This document shows positions 17,568 to 27,126 of a stretch of 64,000 nt of DNA, one piece after another. The translations under genes were made by a program, and so were the position numbers. The notes beneath the pieces are model-generated. The model made no database searches and had not been told where the DNA came from. It saw only the letters and a list, made by a program, of their open reading frames with translations. Each line of letters starts with the position of its first letter. Position 1 is the stretch's first letter. The stretch lies in the NCBI RefSeq assembly GCF_900184945.1, contig NZ_FXYF01000001.1:248001-312000 (forward strand), given 5' to 3'. Origin of the DNA: Antarctobacter aquimaris (GTDB taxonomy: Bacteria; Pseudomonadota; Alphaproteobacteria; Rhodobacterales; Rhodobacteraceae).

Positions 17568-18727
17568 CCCGCGTCACCGGCCCCTGGCTGGAGGCCCCCG
17601 GCACCCAGCGCGTCATGGCCCTGCTCGAGGACGGCGGCCACCTAGCCTACGTGGTGGGTGGCTGCGTGCGCAACGCGCTGCTGGGGGTGCCGGTGTCGGA
17701 CGTGGACATCTCGACCGACGCGCGCCCGGAACGGGTGATGGAACTGGCCAAGGCGGCTGGGCTGAAAGTGGTCCCCACCGGCATCGACCACGGCACCGTG
17801 ACGGTGGTGGTCGGCGACGAGGGCTACGAGGTCACCACCTTTCGCGCCGATGTCGAAACCGACGGCCGCCGCGCCGTGGTGCGCTATGCCGATGACGTGC
17901 ACGAGGACGCGGTGCGGCGCGATTTCACCATGAACGCGCTCTATGCCGACCGGCGCGGCGCGCTGGTCGATCCGCTGGGCGGGCTGGCAGACCTTGCGGC
18001 ACGGCGCTTTCGGTTCATCGAGGATGCCGACACGCGCATCCGCGAGGATTACCTGCGAATCCTGCGGTTCTTCCGCTTTAACGCCTGGTACGGCGACCCG
18101 GCGCAGGGCATGGACGCCGATGCGCTTTCGGCCATCGCGCAGAACCTGGACGGGCTCGACGTGCTGTCGCAAGAGCGGGTGGGTGCGGAGCTGGTCAAGC
18201 TGCTGAACGCGCCCGATCCGCTAGTGGCGGTGTCGGTCATGGCGCAGGTGGGGGTGCTGGCGCATGTCATGCCGGGCGCGCATCCGCAGATGCTGGGGCC
18301 GTACCTGCACCACGAGACCGCGCTGAATCTGCCGCCCGATGCCATGGCGCGCATGGCGGCGCTGGGCTTTGACGATGCCGCGCGGTTGCGCCTGTCGAAG
18401 GCGCAGCAGGCGCGGCTGGCGCTGTACCTGGAGTTGATCGGCGCACCGGATGGGCCCGCCGCCCTGGCCTTTCGCCATGGCGCCGAGGTGGCGCGCACCG
18501 TCGCCGCGCTGCGGGCGGCCAGCCTTGGCACGCCCTTGGCCACCGACCTTGCCGCGCAGGTCGATCAGGGCGCTCAGGCGGTGTTTCCGCTGAAGGCACG
18601 GGACCTGATGCCGAGATACCAGGGGCCGGACCTGGGCGCGGCCCTGCGCCGGGCCGAAGCGGCCTGGATCGAGTCCGGCTTTGCGCTGGACAAAGCCGCG
18701 CTGCTGGCCGCTCTCGACGAGGGGTGA
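17564..18727 (+). CDS. cca: CCA tRNA nucleotidyltransferase / poly(A) polymerase family
   Basis: The 387-residue class II nucleotidyltransferase adds or repairs the 3' CCA of tRNAs. Visible are the nucleotidyltransferase motif YVVGGCVRNALLGVPVSDVD with its two metal-binding aspartates, then GTVTVVVGDEGYEVTTFR and the RRDFTMNALYAD motif. These are followed by the RFIEDADTRIREDYLRILRF segment that reads the base. Poly(A) polymerase activity cannot be excluded from sequence. It overlaps the CoA pyrophosphatase gene by four bases. About 170 bases separate it from the ABC exporter operon. Confidence 0.92.
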   Translation: MTRVTGPWLEAPGTQRVMALLEDGGHLAYVVGGCVRNALLGVPVSDVDISTDARPERVMELAKAAGLKVVPTGIDHGTVTVVVGDEGYEVTTFRADVETDGRRAVVRYADDVHEDAVRRDFTMNALYADRRGALVDPLGGLADLAARRFRFIEDADTRIREDYLRILRFFRFNAWYGDPAQGMDADALSAIAQNLDGLDVLSQERVGAELVKLLNAPDPLVAVSVMAQVGVLAHVMPGAHPQMLGPYLHHETALNLPPDAMARMAALGFDDAARLRLSKAQQARLALYLELIGAPDGPAALAFRHGAEVARTVAALRAASLGTPLATDLAAQVDQGAQAVFPLKARDLMPRYQGPDLGAALRRAEAAWIESGFALDKAALLAALDEG

Positions 18728-18900
18728 CTCCGGCGGATTTCTGTCGTAGGAAAAACCGGACTCAACGCTTCCGGGGAGACGGGATGGTGCGCAACAGGAT
18801 TGAATTCAGCCTGGCCTGAGCCGATCCCTGCGTGTGGGTTGGCCCTGGCCCGACCCGCTTCTACCTATCCCAAGTCGTTACGCTCGCAGGAGCAGCCGGA

Positions 18901-20739
18901 ATGTTCCGTTTTTTTGAAAACCTCGTAGACCCGTACACCCCCTATCCCCAAAAGGACTCGCCGCCGCGCAAGCTGCTGCCGTTCCTGATGGAGTACGCCC
19001 GGCCGTTCCGCCGGCTGTTCGTGATGACCGGGCTGATGTCGGCGGTGGTGGCGGCGGTCGAGGTCTGGCTGTTCTTCATCATGGGCTGGGTGGTCGACGT
19101 GCTGTCGGGCGATCCCTCGCAGGTGTGGGAGCGGCACGGCAATGCGCTGCTGGCGCTGGCGGCCTTCATCCTGCTGCTGCGGCCGGCGATCCAGGCGCTG
19201 GACGTGCTGCTGCTGAACAACGCGATCATGCCGAATTTTGGCACGTTGATCCGCTGGCGGGCGCATGCGCATGTGTTGCGGCAGTCGGTCGGCTGGTTCG
19301 AAAACGATTTTGCCGGGCGTATTGCCAACCGCATCATGCAGACGCCCCCGGCGGCGGGCGAGGCGGTGTTCCAGGTGTTTGACGCGATCACCTTTGCGCT
19401 GGCCTACCTGATCGGCGCGGCGGTGCTGCTGGGCGATGCCGACCCGCGGCTGATGATCCCGCTGGCGGTCTGGTTCGGGCTCTACGTGATCCTGATGCGC
19501 TGGGTCATCCGGCGGGTCGGCCCGGCGTCGCAGGCGGCCTCGGACGCGCGCAGCATGCTCACCGGGCGGGTGGTGGATGCCTATACCAACATCCATTCGG
19601 TCAAGATGTTTGCCCATCACTCGCGCGAACTGGACTATGCCAAGGAAGCGATCGACGAAACGCGGCGCACCTTCCAGGTGGAAATGCGGCTGTACACGCT
19701 GATGGACGTTGCGCTGGTGACGCTGAACGGCCTGCTGATCGTCGGCGTGGTGGGCTGGGCCATCGCGCTGTGGATGCAGGGCGCGGCCTCGACCGGGGCG
19801 GTGGCGGCGGCAACGGCGCTGACGCTGCGGCTGAACGGGATGACCGGCTGGATCATGTGGGCGCTGACCACCTTCTTTCGCCAGCTGGGGGTCGTGGCCG
19901 AGGGGATGGAGACCATCGCCCAGCCGATCGACCTGGTCGATGCGTCGGACGCGAAACCGCTGCGCCTGACGCGGGGAGAGATCCGCATCGAAGGTGTGTC
20001 GCACCACTACGGGCGCGGGGAGGGGGGTCTTGACCGCGTGTCGCTGACCATCGCCCCGGGCGAAAAGGTGGGCCTTGTCGGGCGCTCGGGCGCGGGCAAG
20101 TCGACCCTGGTCAAGCTGCTGTTGCGGTTCTACGACGTCGAGAGCGGGCGCATCCTGCTGGACGGGCAGGACATCGCGGGCGTCACGCAGGACAGCCTGC
20201 GGCTGAACATCGGCATGGTGCAGCAGGATTCGGCGCTGCTGCATCGGTCGGTGCGGGACAACATCCTCTATGGCCATCGCGAGGCGACAGAGGCGCAGGT
20301 CATCGCCGCCGCCAAACAGGCGCAGGCGCATGAGTTCATCCTGGGGCTGGAGGACCCGCAGGGGCGGCGCGGCTACGATGCCCATGTCGGCGAACGCGGA
20401 GTCAAGCTGTCCGGCGGGCAGCGGCAGCGGGTGACGCTGGCGCGCGTGATCCTGAAAAACGCGCCGATCCTGCTGCTGGACGAGGCGACCAGCGCGCTGG
20501 ACAGCGAGGTCGAGGCGGCGATCCAGGACACGCTTTACGGCATGATGGAGGGCAAGACGGTGATCGCCATCGCGCACCGCCTGTCGACCATCGCCGCGAT
20601 GGACCGGATCCTGGTGCTGGACGAAGGACGGATCGTCGAACAGGGCACGCATGAGGCGCTTTTGGCCAAGGGCGGGCTATATGCACGGTTCTGGACCCGG
20701 CAATCCGGCGGGTTTCTCGATGCGGATGCTGCCGAATGA
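18901..20739 (+). CDS. ABC exporter, fused membrane and ATPase domains (1 of 3)
   Basis: The 612-residue half-transporter has a six-helix ABC-exporter domain in residues about 40-340 and an ATPase domain in about 355-605. Walker A is [13 protein letters not shown], the signature is LSGGQRQRVTLARV, Walker B is ILLLDEATSALD, and the switch His is in AIAHRLSTIA. It resembles the MsbA/lipid or drug exporter group. The ATG at 18901 follows GGAGCAGCCGGA; an earlier start at 18832 is less likely. It overlaps the next transporter as ATGA. The first and second, or second and third, may form heterodimers. Confidence 0.92.
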   Translation: MFRFFENLVDPYTPYPQKDSPPRKLLPFLMEYARPFRRLFVMTGLMSAVVAAVEVWLFFIMGWVVDVLSGDPSQVWERHGNALLALAAFILLLRPAIQALDVLLLNNAIMPNFGTLIRWRAHAHVLRQSVGWFENDFAGRIANRIMQTPPAAGEAVFQVFDAITFALAYLIGAAVLLGDADPRLMIPLAVWFGLYVILMRWVIRRVGPASQAASDARSMLTGRVVDAYTNIHSVKMFAHHSRELDYAKEAIDETRRTFQVEMRLYTLMDVALVTLNGLLIVGVVGWAIALWMQGAASTGAVAAATALTLRLNGMTGWIMWALTTFFRQLGVVAEGMETIAQPIDLVDASDAKPLRLTRGEIRIEGVSHHYGRGEGGLDRVSLTIAPGEKVGLVGRSGAGKSTLVKLLLRFYDVESGRILLDGQDIAGVTQDSLRLNIGMVQQDSALLHRSVRDNILYGHREATEAQVIAAAKQAQAHEFILGLEDPQGRRGYDAHVGERGVKLSGGQRQRVTLARVILKNAPILLLDEATSALDSEVEAAIQDTLYGMMEGKTVIAIAHRLSTIAAMDRILVLDEGRIVEQGTHEALLAKGGLYARFWTRQSGGFLDADAAE

Positions 20740-22574
20740 AGATGTCGGACTGGATAAACGCCTTTGCCCCTGCCGAAGGCCCGCCGCCCCGGCAGCTGCG
20801 GCCCTTCCTGGTCTGGGCGCTGCGCGGCTCTGGCCCTGCGCTGGTTTTCGCCGGGCTGATCTCGATCGCCGCCGGAATCGTCGAGGTGCTGGCGGCGCTG
20901 GTGCTGGGCTGGGTCGTGGACGCGGCGCTGAACAGCCCGCCCGAGGCGGTGTTTTCCGGCAATGTCGGCACGCTGGTCTTTGCGCTGGCGTTCTTTCTGC
21001 TGGCGCGGCCGCTGTTCTTTGGCGGCAACGCGGTGATGCAGAACATCGTCGTGGCGCCCAACGTCCTGAACCTGGTGCTGCAACGCCTGCACCGCTTCAC
21101 GCTGGGCCAGTCTGTCACCTTTTTCGACAACGATTTCGCCGGGCGCATCGCGCAGAAGGAAATGCAGACCGCCCGCGCGCTGACGGACGTGGTGGTGGAA
21201 ACGCTTCAGACGGTGCTGTTTGCGCTCGCCTCTGTCGCGGGGGCGGTGTTCCTGCTGGGCACGGTGGACGGGCGGATCGCCGCCGGGCTGGTGCTGTGGC
21301 TGGCGGTCTATTTCTTGATCATCCGCCACTACATGCCGCGCATCCGCAAGTTCTCGACCGAGCGGGCGGCGGCGCGGGCCAACGTGACGGGCCAGATCGT
21401 CGACACCGTCAGCAACATCAAGACGGTCAAGCTGTTCGCCCATGCCGATCACGAGGACCGCGCGGCGCTGGGCGCCATGGCGAAACTGCGTGACCGCACG
21501 CTGGACTATGGCCGCGTCTCGGCGGCGTTCCGGTTCTGGCTGATGGCGCTGGCCGGGGTGCTGCCGGTGCTGCTGGTTGGCGGGGCGCTGTGGTACTGGT
21601 CGCGCGGGCTGGTCAGCGCGGGCGATATCGCCGCCACCGGCGCGGTCAGCCTGCGGCTGGCGCAGATGACCGGCTGGGTCAGCTTTACCCTGATGGGTCT
21701 CTACGCCGACATCGGCGAGGTCGAGGACGGCATGCGCACCCTGACCCCGGCGCAAACGCTGGTGGATGCGCCGGACGCGCCGGAACTGAAGGTGACGCGC
21801 GGCGAAGTGCGCTTCGACGGCGTCGGCTTTGCCTATGGCCGCGACACCGGCGGGGTGCAGGACATCGACCTGACCATCGCGCCGGGCGAAAAGCTGGGCA
21901 TCGTCGGGGCTTCGGGCGCGGGCAAGTCGACGCTGGTGGCGTTGCTGCTGCGGCTCTACGACAGCGAGACCGGCAAGGTGACGATCGACGGGCAGGATGT
22001 CAGGGATGTCGCGCAGGAAAGCCTGCGCCGGCGGATCGGCATGGTCACGCAGGAAACCGCGATGTTCAACCGCTCGGCGCTGGAGAACATCCGCTATGGC
22101 CGCCCGGACGCGACGCCCGAACAGGTGATCGCCGCCGCAAAGCGCGCCGAGGCGCATGAGTTCATCCTGCAACTGGAGGATTTCCGCGGCCGCAAGGGCT
22201 ATGACGCCCACCTGGGTGAACGCGGGGTCAAGCTGTCCGGTGGACAACGCCAGCGCATCGCCCTGGCCCGTGCCATCCTCAAGGACGCGCCGATCCTGGT
22301 GCTGGACGAGGCCACCAGCGCGCTGGATTCGGAGGTCGAGGCGGCGATCCAGCAGGCGCTGGCGCGGGTGATGGAGGGCAAGACGGTCCTGGCCATCGCG
22401 CACCGGCTGTCGACCATCTCCAGCATGGACCGCATCGTGGTGCTGCACGCAGGGCGGATTGCCGAGCAGGGCACCCACGACGCGCTGCTGGCGCAGGGCG
22501 GGCTCTATGCCCGCTACTGGGAGCGGCAATCGGGCGGTTTTCTGGGTGAGGACGTGGCGGAGGCGGCCGAATGA
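20736..22574 (+). CDS. ABC exporter, fused membrane and ATPase domains (2 of 3)
   Basis: The 612-residue protein has the same architecture as its neighbours. Walker A is [18 protein letters not shown], the Q-loop region is GMVTQETAMFNRSALENI, the signature is LSGGQRQRIALARA, and Walker B is ILVLDEATSALD. The N-terminus shares PPPRQLRPFLVWALRGSG with the third copy (PPPKSLWAFARWSLRGSE), showing the set arose by duplication. All catalytic residues of both ATP sites are intact, unlike many heterodimeric exporters where one site decays. Four-base overlaps on both sides indicate translational coupling. Confidence 0.92.
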   Translation: MKMSDWINAFAPAEGPPPRQLRPFLVWALRGSGPALVFAGLISIAAGIVEVLAALVLGWVVDAALNSPPEAVFSGNVGTLVFALAFFLLARPLFFGGNAVMQNIVVAPNVLNLVLQRLHRFTLGQSVTFFDNDFAGRIAQKEMQTARALTDVVVETLQTVLFALASVAGAVFLLGTVDGRIAAGLVLWLAVYFLIIRHYMPRIRKFSTERAAARANVTGQIVDTVSNIKTVKLFAHADHEDRAALGAMAKLRDRTLDYGRVSAAFRFWLMALAGVLPVLLVGGALWYWSRGLVSAGDIAATGAVSLRLAQMTGWVSFTLMGLYADIGEVEDGMRTLTPAQTLVDAPDAPELKVTRGEVRFDGVGFAYGRDTGGVQDIDLTIAPGEKLGIVGASGAGKSTLVALLLRLYDSETGKVTIDGQDVRDVAQESLRRRIGMVTQETAMFNRSALENIRYGRPDATPEQVIAAAKRAEAHEFILQLEDFRGRKGYDAHLGERGVKLSGGQRQRIALARAILKDAPILVLDEATSALDSEVEAAIQQALARVMEGKTVLAIAHRLSTISSMDRIVVLHAGRIAEQGTHDALLAQGGLYARYWERQSGGFLGEDVAEAAE

Positions 22575-24403
22575 TCCGCCGTTTCCTGCCGCAGATCGAC
22601 CCGTTCCAGCCGGCCGAAGGACCGCCGCCGAAATCGCTCTGGGCCTTTGCGCGCTGGTCGCTGCGCGGATCGGAGCGGGCGATCGCGCTGGCCGTCGGCG
22701 TGACCTTCCTGACCGGCGTGTCCGAGCTGGTGGCGGCGCGCTTTACCGGCTGGGTGATCGACAGCGCCGAGGTGACCGGGCCCGGTGCCTTCTGGGGGCC
22801 GTTCTGGCCGATCATCGTCTTTGGCCTGGTGTTCTTCCTGCTGATCCGCCCGATCCTCTTTGTCTTTGACGCGGGCGTGTCCGGCGTGATGCTGGGGCCG
22901 AACCTGTTTCCCATGGTGCTGCAACGGCTGAACCGGCACGTTCTGGGCCATTCCATGCGGTTCTTCGAGAACGATTTCGCCGGGCGGCTCAGCCAGAAGG
23001 CGTTGCAGGTGGCGCGCGCGCTGACCGACCTGGTGCTCGAAACGACGGACGTGGTGGTCTATGCGCTGGCGATGTTCGCCGGGGCGCTCTTTCTGCTGGC
23101 GGCGATCGACCCGCGCCTGCTGGGCGTCTTTGTGGTCTGGGCGGTGCTCTACGCGCTGGCGCTGCGCTACTTCATCCCGCGCGTGCAGGTCCGGGCCAAG
23201 GCGCGGGCGGGCGCGCGCACCGCCGTCACCGGGCAGATCGTCGACACCTATTCCAACATCGCCACGGTCAAGCTGTTCGCCCGCGACGACGACGAAGACG
23301 CCGCCACCCGCGCCGCGCTGGAAAGCTACCGGCTGCGGGCGCTGGATTTCGGCGATCTCTCGGCGATCTTCCGCATGGTGCTGATGACGCTGGGGGGCAT
23401 CCTGCCGGTGGTGTCGATCCTGGGCGCGCTCTACCTGTGGAGCGTCGGCACCGCCAGCCCCGGCGACATCGCCGTGACGGCCATGGTGACCACGCGGCTG
23501 TCGATGCTGACCAATCGGCTGGGCCGCACCGCCATGTCGATCTTTACCAACATCGGCGAGATGGAGGACGGCCTGGGCACCCTGACCCCGCCGCACGAGA
23601 TCCGCGACCACCCGCAGGCGGCGTCGCGCGCGTTGCGGGGCGAGGTGCGGTTCGACAAGGTGGGCTTTGCCTATGGCGGCGAGGGGCACGCGCTGCGCGG
23701 TTTCGACCTGACGGTGGGCGAGGGGGAAAAGGTGGCTTTGGTCGGGGCTTCCGGAGCGGGGAAATCGACCGCCGTGTCGCTGCTGCTGCGGCTCTATGAT
23801 GTCGAACAGGGGCGCATCCTGCTGGGCGGCGTGGACATCCGCGACCTGACGCAGCAGGCGCTGCGCCGGCAGGTGGCGGTGGTGCGGCAGGAAACCGCGA
23901 TGTTCAACCGCTCGGCGCTGGAAAACATCCGCTACGGCCGCCCCGGCGCCAGCGACGAAGAGGTGTTCGAGGCCGCGCGGCGGGCTTCGGCGCATGACTT
24001 CATCCTGGAGCTGCGCGACCACAAGGGCAACATCGGCTATGCCGCGCGGCTGGGCGAGCGCGGGGTCAAGCTGTCCGGCGGGCAGCGGCAGCGCATCGCC
24101 CTGGCCCGCGCCATCCTGAAGGACGCGCCGGTGCTGGTGCTGGACGAGGCGACCAGCGCGCTGGACAGCGAGGTCGAGGCCGAGATCCAGCAGGCGCTGG
24201 GCACGGTGATGCGGGGCAAGACGGTGCTGGCCATCGCGCACCGGCTGTCGACCATCGCGCAGATGGACCGGATCGTGGTGATGGACGACGGCCGCATCGT
24301 GGAAGAAGGCCCGCACGAGGCGCTGCTGGCGCAGGGGGGCCTCTATGCGCGCTACTGGGCGCGGCAGTCGGGTGGGTTCCTGGGCGCCGAGGCGGCCGAG
24401 TAG
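22571..24403 (+). CDS. ABC exporter, fused membrane and ATPase domains (3 of 3)
   Basis: The 610-residue protein is closest to copy 2: both read VRQETAMFNRSALENIRYGR or a near variant in the Q-loop region. Walker A is ALVGASGAGKSTAVSLLL, the signature is LSGGQRQRIALARA, and Walker B is VLVLDEATSALD. The substrate is unknown. Downstream, after 76 bases containing a GGGTATTTT...GAGAAGAA stretch, comes an RNA methyltransferase gene that may be a separate unit. Confidence 0.92.
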   Translation: MIRRFLPQIDPFQPAEGPPPKSLWAFARWSLRGSERAIALAVGVTFLTGVSELVAARFTGWVIDSAEVTGPGAFWGPFWPIIVFGLVFFLLIRPILFVFDAGVSGVMLGPNLFPMVLQRLNRHVLGHSMRFFENDFAGRLSQKALQVARALTDLVLETTDVVVYALAMFAGALFLLAAIDPRLLGVFVVWAVLYALALRYFIPRVQVRAKARAGARTAVTGQIVDTYSNIATVKLFARDDDEDAATRAALESYRLRALDFGDLSAIFRMVLMTLGGILPVVSILGALYLWSVGTASPGDIAVTAMVTTRLSMLTNRLGRTAMSIFTNIGEMEDGLGTLTPPHEIRDHPQAASRALRGEVRFDKVGFAYGGEGHALRGFDLTVGEGEKVALVGASGAGKSTAVSLLLRLYDVEQGRILLGGVDIRDLTQQALRRQVAVVRQETAMFNRSALENIRYGRPGASDEEVFEAARRASAHDFILELRDHKGNIGYAARLGERGVKLSGGQRQRIALARAILKDAPVLVLDEATSALDSEVEAEIQQALGTVMRGKTVLAIAHRLSTIAQMDRIVVMDDGRIVEEGPHEALLAQGGLYARYWARQSGGFLGAEAAE

Positions 24404-24479
24404 TCCCCGGGCGCTGGCGCCGGTCAGGTCCTGCGGCTATTGGGTATTTTCACAGAGAAGAAACAGCGGGAGTGAGCCC

Positions 24480-25709
24480 ATGACCGAGGGTGCGCAGCAG
24501 GTGGTCATCGAGCGGCTGGGCCATCACGGCGACGGCATCGCCGAGGGGCCGGTCTACGTGCCCGGCGTCCTGCCGGGCGAGGTGGTCACGGGGGTGATCG
24601 AGCGCGGTCTGATGGTAGCGCCGAAGATCGTCACGCCCTCGGATCAGCGTGTATCGCCGCCCTGTCGGCACGCGAAGTCCTGCGGCGGTTGCCAGTTGCA
24701 GCACGCCTCGGACGGGTTCGTCACCGGCTGGAAGGAGAACGTGGTGCGCCGCGCGCTGGAGGCGCATGGGCTGGTGTGCCCGATGCGCGCCACGGTGACC
24801 TCGCCGGAGCGGTCGCGGCGGCGGGCGGCGTTTTCGGTGCGGCGGACCAAGAAGGGGGCGATGGCCGGGTTTCACATGAAGGGCTCTGACGTGCTGGTCG
24901 CGGTGCCGGAGTGCCGGCTGGTGACGCCATCCCTTGCCGGGGCGCTGCCGCTGGTCGAGCGGCTGGCGGTGGCGGGGGCCTCGCGCAAGGGCGAAGTGTC
25001 GGTACTGGTGACCGAGAGCGGCTCGGGGCTCGACCTGACGGTGAAGGGCGGCAAGCCGGTTGACGATGCCTTGCGGATCGAATTGGCCGGGATCGCGCAG
25101 GAGGCCGGGCTGGCGCGACTGGCCTGGGACGACGAGGTGCTGACCTTCAAGCCGCCGTTCCAGCAGTTCGGCGCGGCGGCGGTGGTGCCGCCACCGGGCG
25201 CCTTTCTCCAGGCGACGGCCGCCGGGCAGGCCGCCCTGCTGGCGGCGGTCGAGGAGGCTTTGGCCGGATGCACGCATATCGCCGATCTCTTTGCCGGGTG
25301 CGGCACCTTTGCCCTGCCGCTGGCGGCGCGGGCGCGGGTTCATGCGGTCGAAAGCGATGCCGCCATGCTCAAGGCGCTGGACAAGGGCTGGCGCGAGGCA
25401 CAAGGCATGCGCCATGTCACCCATGAGGCACGCGACCTGTTCCGCAACCCGCTGTTGCCGGACGAGTTGCGGCGCTTTGACGGGGTGGTGATCGACCCGC
25501 CCCGCGCCGGGGCGGAGGCGCAGGTGGCCGAGCTGGCGCGCGCGCGCGTGCCGCGCATCGCGCATGTGTCGTGCAACCCGGTGAGTTTTGCCCGCGACTG
25601 CGCGCTGCTGGTGTCGGCGGGTTACCGGCTGTACTGGGTGCAGGTGGTTGACCAGTTCCGCTGGTCTACCCATGTGGAGCAGGTCGCCGCATTGCAGCTG
25701 GAGGAGTGA
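24480..25709 (+). CDS. RlmD/RumA-type RNA 5-methyluridine methyltransferase
   Basis: The 409-residue protein methylates uridine C5 in rRNA or tRNA. An N-terminal TRAM-like barrel (VVIERLGHHGDGIAEGPVYV) is followed by the iron-sulfur motif CRHAKSCGGCQLQH near residue 61. The SAM-binding motif is DLFAGCGTFALPLA near residue 267, VIDPPRAG lies near residue 337, and the catalytic cysteine is in HVSCNPVSFARDC. Closest by plan to RlmD (23S rRNA), but the exact target base is inferred. The start at 24480 is preceded by GGGAG. Confidence 0.88.
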   Translation: MTEGAQQVVIERLGHHGDGIAEGPVYVPGVLPGEVVTGVIERGLMVAPKIVTPSDQRVSPPCRHAKSCGGCQLQHASDGFVTGWKENVVRRALEAHGLVCPMRATVTSPERSRRRAAFSVRRTKKGAMAGFHMKGSDVLVAVPECRLVTPSLAGALPLVERLAVAGASRKGEVSVLVTESGSGLDLTVKGGKPVDDALRIELAGIAQEAGLARLAWDDEVLTFKPPFQQFGAAAVVPPPGAFLQATAAGQAALLAAVEEALAGCTHIADLFAGCGTFALPLAARARVHAVESDAAMLKALDKGWREAQGMRHVTHEARDLFRNPLLPDELRRFDGVVIDPPRAGAEAQVAELARARVPRIAHVSCNPVSFARDCALLVSAGYRLYWVQVVDQFRWSTHVEQVAALQLEE

Positions 25710-25712
25710 GGC

Positions 25713-26525
25713 ATGGACTTTCGCGCGCGGATCGGCGCCTTTCTGGATCAACCCCGGGTGCAAAACTTCATCATCGGGGTGATCCTGCTGAACGCCGTGG
25801 TGCTGGGGCTGGAGACCTCGGAGACCGTGATGGCCTCATGGGGGACGCTGATCGTGGCCGTGGACACCGCCTGCCTGGCCGTCTTCGTGATCGAGATTCT
25901 GGCCAAGCTGATCGCGCGGGGCGGGCGATTCTTTCGCAGCGGCTGGAACCTGTTCGATTTCGTGATCGTGGGGATCGCCCTGGTGCCGGCGGCGCAGGGC
26001 TTCTCTGTCCTGCGGGCGCTGCGCATCCTGCGGGTGCTGCGGGTCATTTCGGTCGCGCCGCGGCTGCGCCGGGTGGTCGAGGGCTTTGTCACCGCGCTGC
26101 CGGGCATGGGCAGCGTGTTCCTGCTGATGGCGATCATCTTCTACATCGGCGCGGTCATGGCGACCAAGCTGTTTGCCGCCAGCTTTCCGGAGTGGTTCGG
26201 CGACCTCGGCCGGTCAGCCTATTCGCTGTTCCAGATCATGACGCTGGAATCCTGGTCCATGGGGATCGTGCGCCCGGTGATGGAGGTCTATCCCTATGCC
26301 TGGGTGTTCTTCGTGCCCTTCATCATGGTCACGACCTTTGCTGTGGTGAACCTGCTGGTGGGTCTCATCGTGAACTCGATGCAGGATGCCCACGCGGCCG
26401 AGGACAACGTGCGGACCGATGCCTACCGCGACGAGGTGCTGGCCCGGCTGGAGGCGATCGAGCGGCGCCTAGCCGAACGCCCGGCTGCTGGCGAAAACGT
26501 GAGCTACGCAAGGGCGCGAGATTGA
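25713..26525 (+). CDS. Voltage-gated sodium channel of NavBac type
   Basis: The 270-residue protein is a single-domain six-helix cation channel that works as a tetramer. S4 carries regularly spaced arginines (LRALRILRVLRVISVAPRLR), and the selectivity filter is TLESWSM at residues 177-183, the sequence typical of bacterial sodium channels. S6 (FAVVNLLVGLIVNSM) leads into a charged C-terminal coiled coil (YRDEVLARLEAIERRLAE) that would hold the tetramer. It starts three bases after the methyltransferase stop, with GGAGG inside that gene's end, so the two are co-transcribed. Confidence 0.93.
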   Translation: MDFRARIGAFLDQPRVQNFIIGVILLNAVVLGLETSETVMASWGTLIVAVDTACLAVFVIEILAKLIARGGRFFRSGWNLFDFVIVGIALVPAAQGFSVLRALRILRVLRVISVAPRLRRVVEGFVTALPGMGSVFLLMAIIFYIGAVMATKLFAASFPEWFGDLGRSAYSLFQIMTLESWSMGIVRPVMEVYPYAWVFFVPFIMVTTFAVVNLLVGLIVNSMQDAHAAEDNVRTDAYRDEVLARLEAIERRLAERPAAGENVSYARARD

Positions 26526-26563
26526 GGTAGACTGCCAAAAAACAGACGAGGCAGTGAAACGAC

Positions 26564-27058
26564 ATGCGGATTCTCGGCGTTCTGCTCATGATGACGCTCG
26601 GGTTCGGATTGGCCGGATGCGCCAACAAGTTCCCGACTTACAATGGCCCGGAAGTCACCCAGGTGGTGGTCAACAAGGGCGCGCGGCGGATGTATCTTTT
26701 GCACCACGACAAGGTGCTGGAGGATTACGATATCGGCCTGGGCTTCGCGCCCGAGGGACACAAGGCGTTCGAGGGCGACGGCAAGACGCCCGAGGGCACC
26801 TACCTGATCGACCGGCGCAACCCGAACAGCAAGTTCTACCTCAGCATCGGGGTGTCCTATCCAAATCCCGACGACCGGGCCTTTGCCTCTTCGCAGGGCA
26901 AGAGCCCGGGCGGCGACATCTTCATCCACGGCAAGCCGCGCGAGTATCGCGACGCGCCGCGCGACTGGACGGCGGGTTGCATCGCCGTGACGAACCGCGA
27001 GATGCGGCAGATCTATTCGATGGTGAAGGACGGCACGCCGATCACGATCACCCAGTGA
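26564..27058 (+). CDS. L,D-transpeptidase (YkuD) family lipoprotein
   Basis: The 164-residue protein has a lipoprotein signal (MMTLGFGLAGC, lipobox LAGC) and a YkuD domain with IHGKPREYRDAP and the catalytic motif DWTAGCIAVTNREM, giving His and Cys. These enzymes form or edit peptidoglycan cross-links or attach proteins to the cell wall. Length is short but covers the whole catalytic domain. It lies 38 bases after the channel gene. It is the first of three YkuD proteins in this window. Confidence 0.9.
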   Translation: MRILGVLLMMTLGFGLAGCANKFPTYNGPEVTQVVVNKGARRMYLLHHDKVLEDYDIGLGFAPEGHKAFEGDGKTPEGTYLIDRRNPNSKFYLSIGVSYPNPDDRAFASSQGKSPGGDIFIHGKPREYRDAPRDWTAGCIAVTNREMRQIYSMVKDGTPITITQ

Positions 27059-27126
27059 GCGGGGCGCGGCATGTGCGGCGGCGGCCGGGGGATCCCCTGC
27101 CGCCTGCCATGTCGGATGTCAGGGTC

